Origin: WS-7 sp035635575
Lineage (GTDB): Bacteria > Eisenbacteria > RBG-16-71-46 > SZUA-252
DNA length: 6,772 nt
Direction of reading: 5' to 3'
Assembly: GCA_035635575.1 (NCBI GenBank)
Contig: DASQAV010000143.1
Span: 1 to 6,772, forward strand
Part shown: positions 1-5,525 of the stretch, piece by piece
How the letters are laid out: each line of letters begins with the position of its first letter
Numbering within the stretch: the first letter of the stretch is position 1
Translations under genes and position numbers: made by a program
The notes under the pieces: model-generated
Told to the model about the DNA's origin: nothing
Databases searched by the model: none
Seen by the model: the letters and a program-made list of their open reading frames with translations, nothing else

Positions 1-14
1 TGAGCCGGAGCGAC

Positions 15-1172
15 GTGGTGGGCTATGCCTGCGCGGTGGGGATCATGAGCGGCACCTCCGCCGACGGCGCCGACGCGGCCCTCGTGACGGTGGAGCGCGG
101 ACTCCCTCCCAGGCGGACCAAGCTCATCGCGTGGGAGCATCGAGACTACGCTCCCGCCTTCCGGGATCGTGTGCTCGCGGCCCAGGAAGGAACGCTGCCC
201 ATGCGGGATCTGCTGGCGCTGCACGTGGAAGTGGGGCAATACGCGGCGCTCACCGCGCTCGATGTGCTCAACGCTCCCGAATCGCGCGGATTCCGCCCCG
301 AGGTCGCGGGCATGCACGGGCAGACGATCTTTCATGATCCCCAGGGGAAGCGATCGGGCGTCGCGCTCTCGATCCAGATCGGAGAGCCTACGGCCGTGGC
401 TCGCGCGCTGGGCTGCAGCGTCGTCTCCAATTTCCGGATGGCGGACGTGCTCGAGGGGGGCGAGGGCGCGCCGCTCGTCCCCAGGTTCGATTTCCATCAG
501 TTCGTCTCCGACGCGAGCGACCGCGTCCTCCTGAACCTGGGCGGGATCGCGAACATCACGCGGCTCAAGCCCAACGCCCGGGTCGAGGAGATCGTGGCCT
601 TCGACTGCGGCTCGGGGAACATGCTGCTCGACGCGATCATGGGCTCGCTGGGCCCCGAAGGGTCCCGCTACGACGACCAGGGTCAGGAAGCCGCCCGGGG
701 CCGTCCGGACGACGAGGCCGTGAAGGAGTTCCTTGCGGATCCCTTCATCGCCCGGAGGCCGCCCAAGAGCGCGGGACGCGAGGAGTTTGGCGCCGCGTAC
801 CTCCAGCGCTTTCTCTCGCGGACGGCCGGGCTCTCGCTGGCGGATCGCCTCAGAACGGCGGTCGAGATCACGGCGGGCGCCGTGGCCAAGGGGGTGGCCC
901 TTTCCGGGAGCCGGAAGCCGGATGAGATCCTGGTCTCCGGAGGGGGTGCCCGGAATCTGACCGTGCTCCGGGCGATCGGGGCCAAGCTCCCGGGCTCGAA
1001 AGTGCGCACGACCGACGAGCTGGGAGTTCCTGTCTCCGCGAAGGAGGCGATGGCCTTCGCGTTTCTCGCCTTCGAGTCGATCTCCGGCCGGCCGGGGAAC
1101 GTGCCCAGCGCCACAGGCGCCCGGAAGGAGGTCGTGCTTGGCTCGATCACGCCCGCGCCCTATGCGAGGTAG
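15..1172 (+). CDS. anmK: Anhydro-N-acetylmuramic acid kinase AnmK
   Basis: Cytoplasmic kinase that uses ATP and water to open the 1,6-anhydro ring of anhydroMurNAc and give MurNAc-6-phosphate in cell-wall recycling. Visible family motifs (GTG at 15 = residue 1): the phosphate-binding GIMSGTSADGAD at 9-20, MHGQTIFHDP, FRMADVLEGGEGAPLVPRFD, NLGGIANIT, the catalytic-Asp block FDCGSGNMLLD with D197, SGGGARN, and the C-terminal NVPSATGARKEVVLG. The 385 residues compare with about 370 for the E. coli enzyme, so it is full length. Start: GTG at 15 has a GGAG at 7-10. The frame stays open to base 1, where the bases TGAGC could be an ATG cut off by one base (an ATGA overlap with an upstream gene), adding five residues. 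The catalytic block reads C and S where I expect T and P (FDTGPGN). The 3' end overlaps the SpoIID-domain gene. Confidence 0.95.
   Translation: MVGYACAVGIMSGTSADGADAALVTVERGLPPRRTKLIAWEHRDYAPAFRDRVLAAQEGTLPMRDLLALHVEVGQYAALTALDVLNAPESRGFRPEVAGMHGQTIFHDPQGKRSGVALSIQIGEPTAVARALGCSVVSNFRMADVLEGGEGAPLVPRFDFHQFVSDASDRVLLNLGGIANITRLKPNARVEEIVAFDCGSGNMLLDAIMGSLGPEGSRYDDQGQEAARGRPDDEAVKEFLADPFIARRPPKSAGREEFGAAYLQRFLSRTAGLSLADRLRTAVEITAGAVAKGVALSGSRKPDEILVSGGGARNLTVLRAIGAKLPGSKVRTTDELGVPVSAKEAMAFAFLAFESISGRPGNVPSATGARKEVVLGSITPAPYAR
1125..1132 (+). promoter_or_regulatory. Strong Shine-Dalgarno for the SpoIID-domain gene, inside anmK
   Basis: AAGGAGGT is a near-perfect anti-16S match and ends 5 nt before a TTG at 1138. 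It favours the TTG over the ATG at 1162, which has no Shine-Dalgarno. It lies in codons for the conserved AnmK C-terminal motif (RKEV), so it could be coincidental coding sequence. Confidence 0.55.
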
Positions 1173-2496
1173 TCGAGCCCGGCTTGCCCTGGCGTGCGTT
1201 CTGGTGGCGGCCGTGGCGGGCTGTACCGGATTGCGCGGCCCGGAGCCGCCCAAGCCCGGTCCCGCGGGCGCGCCGGGGACCCCAAAGCCTCCGGCCACCC
1301 GTCCCGCACCCGCGCGGGGCTATGGCTCTCCCCGTTCGATCCGGATCGGCCTCGCCGTCGCCTCGCCGCGGCTCAAGATCGCCGGCTCCACGCCCTGGAC
1401 GCTCCGGTCCCTGGGGGGGACACCCATCGTCACGGGGACCGCGGGCGACCGGATCACGGTTCTCGCCCAGGCACCCGGAGCATTTGCCGTGTTCCGGGAG
1501 GGTGTGGCCTCGCCGGTCTGGTCGGGCGGGCCAGGAGACACCCTGGAGTTGATCCCGGAAGGGAACGGCTACTCGGGCTGGAGCGGAAACTGGTACCGGG
1601 GGACGTTCCGGATCCACGCCAGCGGTCCGGAAGGGCTGACGCTCGTGAACGAGGTCGGGTTCGAGGACTATCTCCGCAGCGTCCTTCCCAACGAGATCGG
1701 GGCTCCGCCCGAGACCGACTTCGCGGCCGTCCAGGCCCAGGCGGTCGCGGCGCGCTCCTATACCATCGCCTACCTCGGCCGGCGGGCCGATCTCGGATTC
1801 GACCTCTACGCCTCCGTGGAAGATCAGGTCTATGCGGGAAAGACGCGGGAGAATCCGCAGAGCGACCGCGCCGTGCAGTCCACGCGCGGGGAGGTGCTGA
1901 CCTCCGACGGCGCCCCGATCCGCGCCCTCTATTCCTCCGCGTGCGGCGGCAGGACCGCCAACGTCGAAGACGTGTGGCCCTGGGACTGGACGGCCTATCT
2001 GCGGAGCGTTCGAGACGATGCCGGTCCGGGGAGCAGCGCCTACTGCACCCTTTCCTCGAACTTCCGCTGGCGTGAGGACTGGGATGCGGACGCGTTTCTG
2101 GCGGCCTTGCGCCAGTACGGCCCCGCCGAGAATCCGGCAGCCGCGCGGCTCACCGGAGACCTCCTCGACGTCCGCGTGGACAAGCGATCCCGGTGCGGCC
2201 GCGTGTCCGACCTCGCGGTGAGCACGACCGGCGGGGAGGTGATCTTCCACGGAGACCGCACCCGGTGGGTGCTCCGGCGTCCGGGCACGGCCGCAATCTT
2301 GAGGAGCAGCTTCTTCAAGATCGGGGTCATCCGGGACGAGGACGGCCGCGCAACCAAGGTCGTGGCGAGCGGGGGAGGGAACGGCCACGGCATCGGCATG
2401 TGCCAATGGGGCGCCATGGGCATGGCCCGGGCCGGTATGGACTACCGCGAGATCCTGCACCACTATTACAAGTCGACGCGCCTGGAGCGGATTTGA
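1138..2496 (+). CDS. SpoIID/LytB-domain lipoprotein, putative lytic transglycosylase
   Basis: Exported lipoprotein likely to cleave glycan strands and leave 1,6-anhydroMurNAc ends, as B. subtilis SpoIID does. From the TTG at 1138 (452 aa) there is an Arg-rich n-region, a hydrophobic stretch at about 16-28 and a lipobox VAGC with Cys29. A Pro/Ala/Gly-rich linker follows to about residue 65. The SpoIID region (about 170-450) shows EDYLRSVLPNEIG with the candidate catalytic Glu186, AVQAQAVAARSY, CGGRTANVEDVW and a C-terminal GHGIGMCQWGAMGMARAG ending in HHYY. All these match the SpoIID/LytB family. The start could instead be ATG 1162, giving a shorter signal peptide with Cys21; only the TTG has a good ribosome site. 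It overlaps anmK by 35 nt (11 nt with the ATG), suggesting translational coupling. The domain is common outside spore-formers, so it does not imply sporulation. Confidence 0.9.
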   Translation: MARSRPRPMRGSRARLALACVLVAAVAGCTGLRGPEPPKPGPAGAPGTPKPPATRPAPARGYGSPRSIRIGLAVASPRLKIAGSTPWTLRSLGGTPIVTGTAGDRITVLAQAPGAFAVFREGVASPVWSGGPGDTLELIPEGNGYSGWSGNWYRGTFRIHASGPEGLTLVNEVGFEDYLRSVLPNEIGAPPETDFAAVQAQAVAARSYTIAYLGRRADLGFDLYASVEDQVYAGKTRENPQSDRAVQSTRGEVLTSDGAPIRALYSSACGGRTANVEDVWPWDWTAYLRSVRDDAGPGSSAYCTLSSNFRWREDWDADAFLAALRQYGPAENPAAARLTGDLLDVRVDKRSRCGRVSDLAVSTTGGEVIFHGDRTRWVLRRPGTAAILRSSFFKIGVIRDEDGRATKVVASGGGNGHGIGMCQWGAMGMARAGMDYREILHHYYKSTRLERI

Positions 2497-2502
2497 TAGA
2501 CT
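2473..2502 (+). promoter_or_regulatory. Possible promoter for tRNA-Asp
   Basis: TCGACG (2473-2478), an 18-nt spacer and TAGACT (2497-2502) each match the sigma-70 consensus at four of six positions. Transcription would begin near 2509, about 20 nt before the tRNA. The -35 lies inside the end of the upstream gene. The match is weak, and read-through from the upstream pair is equally possible. Confidence 0.25.
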
Positions 2503-2530
2503 GCCGCTTCTGCGCTCGAAAAAACGCGGT

Positions 2531-2607
2531 GGGGTCGTAGTTCAGCTGGTTAGAACGCCTGCCTGTCACGCAGGAGGTCGCGGGTTCGAGTCCCGTCGGC
2601 CCCGCCA
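2531..2607 (+). tRNA. tRNA-Asp (anticodon GTC)
   Basis: A complete 77-nt cloverleaf can be folded by eye. The acceptor stem GGGGTCG pairs with CGGCCCC (one T-G wobble). The D arm is GTTC/GAAC, and the anticodon stem CCTGC/GCAGG carries the loop CTGTCAC with anticodon GTC. The variable loop is AGGTC and the T arm has loop TTCGAGT. Discriminator G2604 is the Asp identity base, and CCA is encoded at 2605-2607. It sits 34 nt after the SpoIID-domain gene. No strong terminator follows directly. Confidence 0.98.
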
Positions 2608-3076
2608 TTGTCTCGAAGCGCAAGCGCCGCGTCTCCCCGACCGGATGATTCCAAGGCAGGTCGCGTAGGTAGGCTTGCCGACTCGCTATTCCTACCCCGA
2701 AATCGGTTTTCGTCCGATACCGAAGACCTACCGACCCTCCTATCGTCTCCAAAGGGGAGCGGAGGCCTGCTTCCCCCGCAAACGGTGACAACCCTGCTTC
2801 CGACGCAAATTCGGCGGACATCGCGACGTCGGAGTTGTTGCTGGGCGAGCCGGTAAGCGTTCTCTTCCGGTAATCCATCTCTGGGGTTGTCCGACCACGG
2901 GCGGGGTCACACATGGCCCCGCCCTTCCATTTCCGCAGTCCAGAGCAGCTTACGGGACTGCCCCCCAAACTCTCGAGGTCGGTATCTCACCGCGTTCCTG
3001 AATTTCCCGGCCCCAGGCAACTCTCGGGTTCGATTCCCTATTGCTCCGCGCGGGAGAGCGGACCATGCTTTTTCGG
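2608..3076 (+). other. Gene-free stretch with several short perfect hairpins
   Basis: I see no convincing protein or known RNA gene here. Base composition is less G/C-biased than the flanking genes. Perfect inverted repeats seen: ATCGG 2702-2706 with CCGAT 2714-2718; TCCGACG 2799-2805 with CGTCGGA 2827-2833; GGGCGGGG 2899-2906 with CCCCGCCC 2917-2924; GCAGTCC 2935-2941 with GGACTGC 2955-2961. GTAGGTAGG at 2665-2673 can pair with CCTACC at 2691-2696 or with ACCTACC at 2726-2732, which would be mutually exclusive helices. It could be an unrecognised structured RNA, a tRNA trailer or decayed sequence. Confidence 0.4.
2899..2924 (+). terminator. GC-rich hairpin, possible weak intrinsic terminator
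   Basis: A perfect 8-bp stem, GGGCGGGG with CCCCGCCC, and a 10-nt loop. The next bases are TTCCATTTCC, a pyrimidine run rather than a clean T tract, so termination would be inefficient. It may end a transcript reading out of the tRNA region, or be just one helix of a larger structure. Confidence 0.35.
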
Positions 3077-3112
3077 TTGACGGGAATCGGGGCTCTCCTT
3101 AATTTCCCGTCC
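2996..3112 (+). repeat. Imperfect 17-bp direct repeat, copies exactly 100 bp apart
   Basis: TCCTGAATTTCCCGGCC at 2996-3012 recurs as TCCTTAATTTCCCGTCC at 3096-3112, with 15 of 17 positions identical. The second copy overlaps the putative -10 of the operon promoter. A further pair, GGTTGACGG, occurs at 3075-3083 and 3126-3134. These could be regulator sites, duplicated promoter parts or chance. Confidence 0.5.
3077..3105 (+). promoter_or_regulatory. Possible promoter of the acidic protein-agmatinase-rlmI operon
   Basis: TTGACG at 3077-3082 matches the -35 consensus at five of six bases. A 17-nt spacer leads to TAATTT at 3100-3105, a poor -10. A second TTGACG at 3128-3133 lies closer to the gene but has no good -10. 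The local AT enrichment and the gene-free position support a promoter here. A start near 3112 would give a leader of about 60 nt. Confidence 0.35.
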
Positions 3113-3160
3113 GCGGTTTTCCCGGGGTTGACGGTTCACGCCCTTGACCACTTAGCTCGT

Positions 3161-3165
3161 GAGGA
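3161..3165 (+). promoter_or_regulatory. Ribosome binding site of the acidic protein gene
   Basis: GAGGA lies 8 nt before ATG 3174. This decides for the ATG over an in-frame GTG at 3159, which lies upstream of this site. Confidence 0.65.
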
Positions 3166-3173
3166 TCGTCCAA

Positions 3174-3416
3174 ATGAAACGCAAAGGCTCCAGCCCGGAG
3201 CGCGAAATCCAGAGCGGACGTCACCGCTCGGAGGAGGAGTGGGTAGAGGATCCGGTCGCCCGCAGCTACGACGAAGAGGAGGAGGACGACCCCTTCGACA
3301 AGGAAGATGAAGAGGAGGAGCTCGAGGAAGAAGAAGACGACGACCTCGATGATGACGACGACGATCTCGAAGACGAGGAGGAAGAGGAAGAAGAGGAAGA
3401 AGACGAAGACATCTAG
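3174..3416 (+). CDS. Small protein with extreme Asp/Glu tail, function unknown
   Basis: An 80-residue protein that I cannot assign to a family. The first 18 residues are basic (K2, R3, K4, R10, R16, H17, R18). A mixed stretch around EEEWVEDP follows, and from residue 33 to 80, 41 of 48 residues are Asp or Glu. There is no signal peptide, membrane segment or cysteine. It should be cytoplasmic, intrinsically disordered and strongly anionic; poly-acidic tails elsewhere bind basic proteins, metal ions or polyamines, but no partner can be read here. ATG 3174 is supported by a well-spaced ribosome site. It is first in an operon with the agmatinase-family gene, whose reading frame is +1 relative to this one and open through this stop. 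The tail is coded by a GA-rich tract, so an indel error there would change the 3' end. It may be a separate protein or the leader of a longer product. Confidence 0.65.
   Translation: MKRKGSSPEREIQSGRHRSEEEWVEDPVARSYDEEEEDDPFDKEDEEEELEEEEDDDLDDDDDDLEDEEEEEEEEEDEDI
3283..3410 (+). repeat. GA-rich low-complexity tract, purine-only core
   Basis: GAG/GAA/GAC/GAT codon runs encode the acidic tail, with uninterrupted purines from 3375 to 3403. The + strand carries many Shine-Dalgarno-like GAGG and AGGA words just before the agmatinase gene. AGAAGAGG (3389-3396) is complementary to CCTCTTCT (3442-3449), which covers the candidate agmatinase CTG start. Such tracts are prone to replication slippage and read errors. 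Confidence 0.8.
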
Positions 3417-3447
3417 CCGTTCCCCTCTCCAAGCTCCCGAACCTCTT

Positions 3448-4350
3448 CTGTTCCTGGGCCTGAGCCCGGCTGAATGTCCTCTCAGCCGGGCTCGTGTCGT
3501 GTTCGTGCCGGCGCCGTTCGATCAAACGACGAGCTACATGCCGGGGACCCGGTTCGGGCCGCGCGCCATCCTCGAGGCCTCGCGGCAGGTGGAGTTCTAC
3601 GACGAGGAGCTGGATCTGGAGCCCTTCCGGATCGGAATCGCTACCCTGGGCGAGATCCAGGTGGATCCGCTGGACTGTGAGAAGGGACTGGACCGGCTGG
3701 AGGCCGTCATCACCACGCTCGCCGATTCCGGCGCGGTGCCCTTCACGCTGGGCGGCGAGCATTCCCTCACCATCGCTCCCGTTCGCGCCCTCCGCGCGCG
3801 CTACCCGGACCTCTCGGTGCTCCAGCTGGACGCGCACCTCGACCTGCGCGCGGAGTACCAGGGCACGAAGCTGAGCCACGCGAGCGTCATGCGCCGCGTG
3901 CGCGAGCTGGGGGTGTCCACCGTGCCGGTCGGGATCCGGAGCGTCTCGCGCGAAGAGGCCGATTACGTGCACGCGGAGAAGGCGCCGGTGTTCCTGGCCC
4001 GCGAAATCCGGGAGCACGGGCTTCCCGTGGAGCAGATTCTGGAGACCCTGGGAAACCCGGTCTACATCACGATCGACCTCGATGCCTTCGATCCCGCCTA
4101 CGTCCCGGGAGTGGGAACCCCCGAGCCCGGAGGTCTCACCTGGGAAGAGGGGCTCCGGCTCCTGCGCGCCGTGTGCGAGCGGAGGCAGGTGGTGGGCTGC
4201 GATCTGGTCGAGCTTTGTCCCATCCAGGGCCAGCACGTCTCCGACTTCTTCGCGGCGAAGCTCTGCAACAAGCTGCTCGGTTACCTCGGATTTTCGCTCC
4301 GAGAAGAGGATCAGGCGAAGCGCCAGAGGGTCACATCGCTGAGGCGCTGA
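3448..4350 (+). CDS. speB: Agmatinase-family ureohydrolase (start codon uncertain)
   Basis: Binuclear-manganese ureohydrolase, most likely agmatinase, which splits agmatine into putrescine and urea. A related guanidino substrate cannot be excluded. Counting from CTG 3448 (300 aa), the metal ligands are all present: GGEHS with H105, DAHLD with D128, H130 and D132, and IDLDAFD with D210 and D212. SHAS with H144 and the signature PGVGTPEPGG follow the family. The N-terminus FLGLSPAE, then ARVVFVPAPFDQTTSYMPGTRFGPRAI, looks homologous from about base 3451. No ATG, GTG or TTG lies in frame between 3355 and 3498. The choices are CTG at 3448, 3454 or 3460; GTG 3499, which would drop FLGL; or ATG 3307, 3349 or 3352 inside the acidic ORF, which would add a Lys/Arg/Thr-rich stretch that looks like an artefact. 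I chose 3448 from homology; the stop is certain. It overlaps rlmI by 4 nt. Confidence 0.88.
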   Translation: MFLGLSPAECPLSRARVVFVPAPFDQTTSYMPGTRFGPRAILEASRQVEFYDEELDLEPFRIGIATLGEIQVDPLDCEKGLDRLEAVITTLADSGAVPFTLGGEHSLTIAPVRALRARYPDLSVLQLDAHLDLRAEYQGTKLSHASVMRRVRELGVSTVPVGIRSVSREEADYVHAEKAPVFLAREIREHGLPVEQILETLGNPVYITIDLDAFDPAYVPGVGTPEPGGLTWEEGLRLLRAVCERRQVVGCDLVELCPIQGQHVSDFFAAKLCNKLLGYLGFSLREEDQAKRQRVTSLRR

Positions 4351-5525
4351 CAGCGGCCATCCGCCTCGCGAAGAACCAGGATCGCCGGCTGCGCTCCGGG
4401 CATCCCTGGGTCTTCAGCAATGAAATCGAGTCGATCGAGGACGGGCTGGAGACCGGGGACGAGGTGGTGGTCCTGGATCACCGCGGCCAGCCGATCGGCG
4501 TCGGCCTCTACAACCCCCATTCCCTGATCGCGGTCCGCCTCTACGCGCGTCACGTCCGTCCCATCAATCAGGACCTCGTGCGCGACCGCATCGAGGTGGC
4601 GCAGGCGCTCCGGCGCCGCGTCCTTCCCGTGGAGGTGACCTATCGTCTCATCCACGGCGAGGGGGATTTCCTTCCGGGGCTCGTCGTGGATCGCTACGGC
4701 GACCATCTCTCCGTTCAGAGCCTGACCGCCGGGATCGAGCGGCGGATCGAGTGGATTCTGGATCTGCTGGACGAGGTACTGCGTCCGGCGGGAATCCTGT
4801 GCCGCAGGGATTCCCAGGCGCGCATCCTCGAGGGATTGCCGCTCCTCGAGCCCCTCGAGCGCGGCAGGGTGCCGGACGTGGTGGAGGCGCCCTACGAGGG
4901 CATGGTCCTCCTGAGCGATCTCCGGCACGGCCAGAAGACCGGAGAGTTCCTGGACCAACGCGAGAATCGGAAGCGCGTCTCCGGCGAGGCGTTCGGGCGC
5001 CAGGTCCTGGATCTCTACTGCTACACCGGGCTCTTCTCGCTCCATTGCTGCATGGCCGGAGCGGTGTCGTGCCTGGGCATCGACAGCTCCGCCCCCGCGA
5101 TCGAGCGCGCCCGGCAGAACGCGGAGCGAAACGCGCCGGGGAGGAAGCTCGAGTTTCGCGCCGAGGAGGTGGAGCGCGCCCTGGAGCGGCTCCAGCGGGA
5201 GGAAGCGCGCTTTGATATGATCGTGCTCGATCCGCCGGCGCTGGTTCGAAGCCGGAAGACGCTCCCAGAGGGAGCTCGGAAGTACGTGGCGATCAACTCG
5301 GCCGCGCTTCAGCTCCTGAAGCCCGGGGGAACCCTGGCCACGGCCACCTGCTCGCATCACGTGGACGCGGAAGCGTTCCAGGAGATCCTTCGCGCGGCGG
5401 CGAAGCACGCACGCACGGAACTTCGGCTGGTGGAGGTGCTGGGGCAGAGCCGGGATCATCCGGTGCTGCTCGCGGCGCGTGAAACGTCCTACCTCACGAT
5501 GGTGATCGCGGAGCGGATTCGCTGA
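4347..5525 (+). CDS. rlmI: RlmI-like 23S rRNA cytosine-C5 methyltransferase
   Basis: Class I SAM-dependent methyltransferase; E. coli RlmI makes m5C1962 in 23S rRNA. From CTG 4347 it has 392 aa, close to the E. coli length of 396. An N-terminal PUA domain (about 1-75) contains GHPWVFSNEI with H19-P20-W21. An RlmI-typical EVTYRLIHGEGDFLPGLVVDRYGD block follows, then GQKTGEFLDQRENR (Q196; F201-R208), SAM motif I VLDLYCYTG at 220-228, the DPPA motif at 295-298, and TCSHHV with Cys335. The only in-frame ATG, GTG or TTG upstream are GTG 4173 and TTG 4215, deep inside the agmatinase gene and giving non-homologous extensions; the first GTG downstream would remove part of the PUA domain. CTG 4347 overlaps the upstream TGA as CTGA, the usual 4-nt coupling geometry, so I take it as the start. 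No strong ribosome site is present. The stop overlaps the next ATG (TGATG). Confidence 0.9.
   Translation: MTAAIRLAKNQDRRLRSGHPWVFSNEIESIEDGLETGDEVVVLDHRGQPIGVGLYNPHSLIAVRLYARHVRPINQDLVRDRIEVAQALRRRVLPVEVTYRLIHGEGDFLPGLVVDRYGDHLSVQSLTAGIERRIEWILDLLDEVLRPAGILCRRDSQARILEGLPLLEPLERGRVPDVVEAPYEGMVLLSDLRHGQKTGEFLDQRENRKRVSGEAFGRQVLDLYCYTGLFSLHCCMAGAVSCLGIDSSAPAIERARQNAERNAPGRKLEFRAEEVERALERLQREEARFDMIVLDPPALVRSRKTLPEGARKYVAINSAALQLLKPGGTLATATCSHHVDAEAFQEILRAAAKHARTELRLVEVLGQSRDHPVLLAARETSYLTMVIAERIR

Noticed and set aside
1147..2463. Long open - strand frame opposite the SpoIID-domain gene
   Set aside because: It is a shadow of codon bias in GC-rich coding DNA. The product is low-complexity His/Arg/Gly/Pro, while the + strand shows clear SpoIID motifs.
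1138..2496. SpoIID domain as evidence for a spore-former
   Set aside because: SpoIID/LytB domains are widespread in non-sporulating bacteria and no other sporulation gene is present.
2608..2856. Small + strand ORF starting just after the tRNA
   Set aside because: It has no ribosome site, a Ser/Arg-rich sequence without conserved character, and starts within one base of the tRNA CCA end. It is a chance open frame.
2327..2968. Open - strand frame across the tRNA encoding GLEPATSCVTGRRSNQLNY
   Set aside because: This peptide is the antisense translation of the tRNA-Asp gene, a known type of spurious database protein. The rest of the frame has no family features.
3015..3046. tRNA T-arm-like sequence GGGTTCGATTCCC followed by TTGCTCCG
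   Set aside because: No acceptor, D or anticodon partner sequence is found at the right distances, so it is not a tRNA. It could be a remnant, but there is too little to call a pseudogene.
3307..3447. Lys/Arg/Thr-rich N-terminal extension of agmatinase from ATG 3307
   Set aside because: The basic stretch is just the GA-rich acidic codons read one base out of frame. The ATG has only a badly spaced AGGA, and homology begins near 3451.
4173..4346. N-terminal extension of rlmI from GTG 4173 or TTG 4215
   Set aside because: It would overlap agmatinase by over 130 nt and add non-homologous residues. Family length and the PUA domain fit a start at 4347.
3136..5459. Long open - strand frames opposite the agmatinase (3136-4236) and rlmI (4311-5459) genes
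   Set aside because: Both have compositional shadow character and no recognisable domain. The + strand genes carry complete catalytic motifs.
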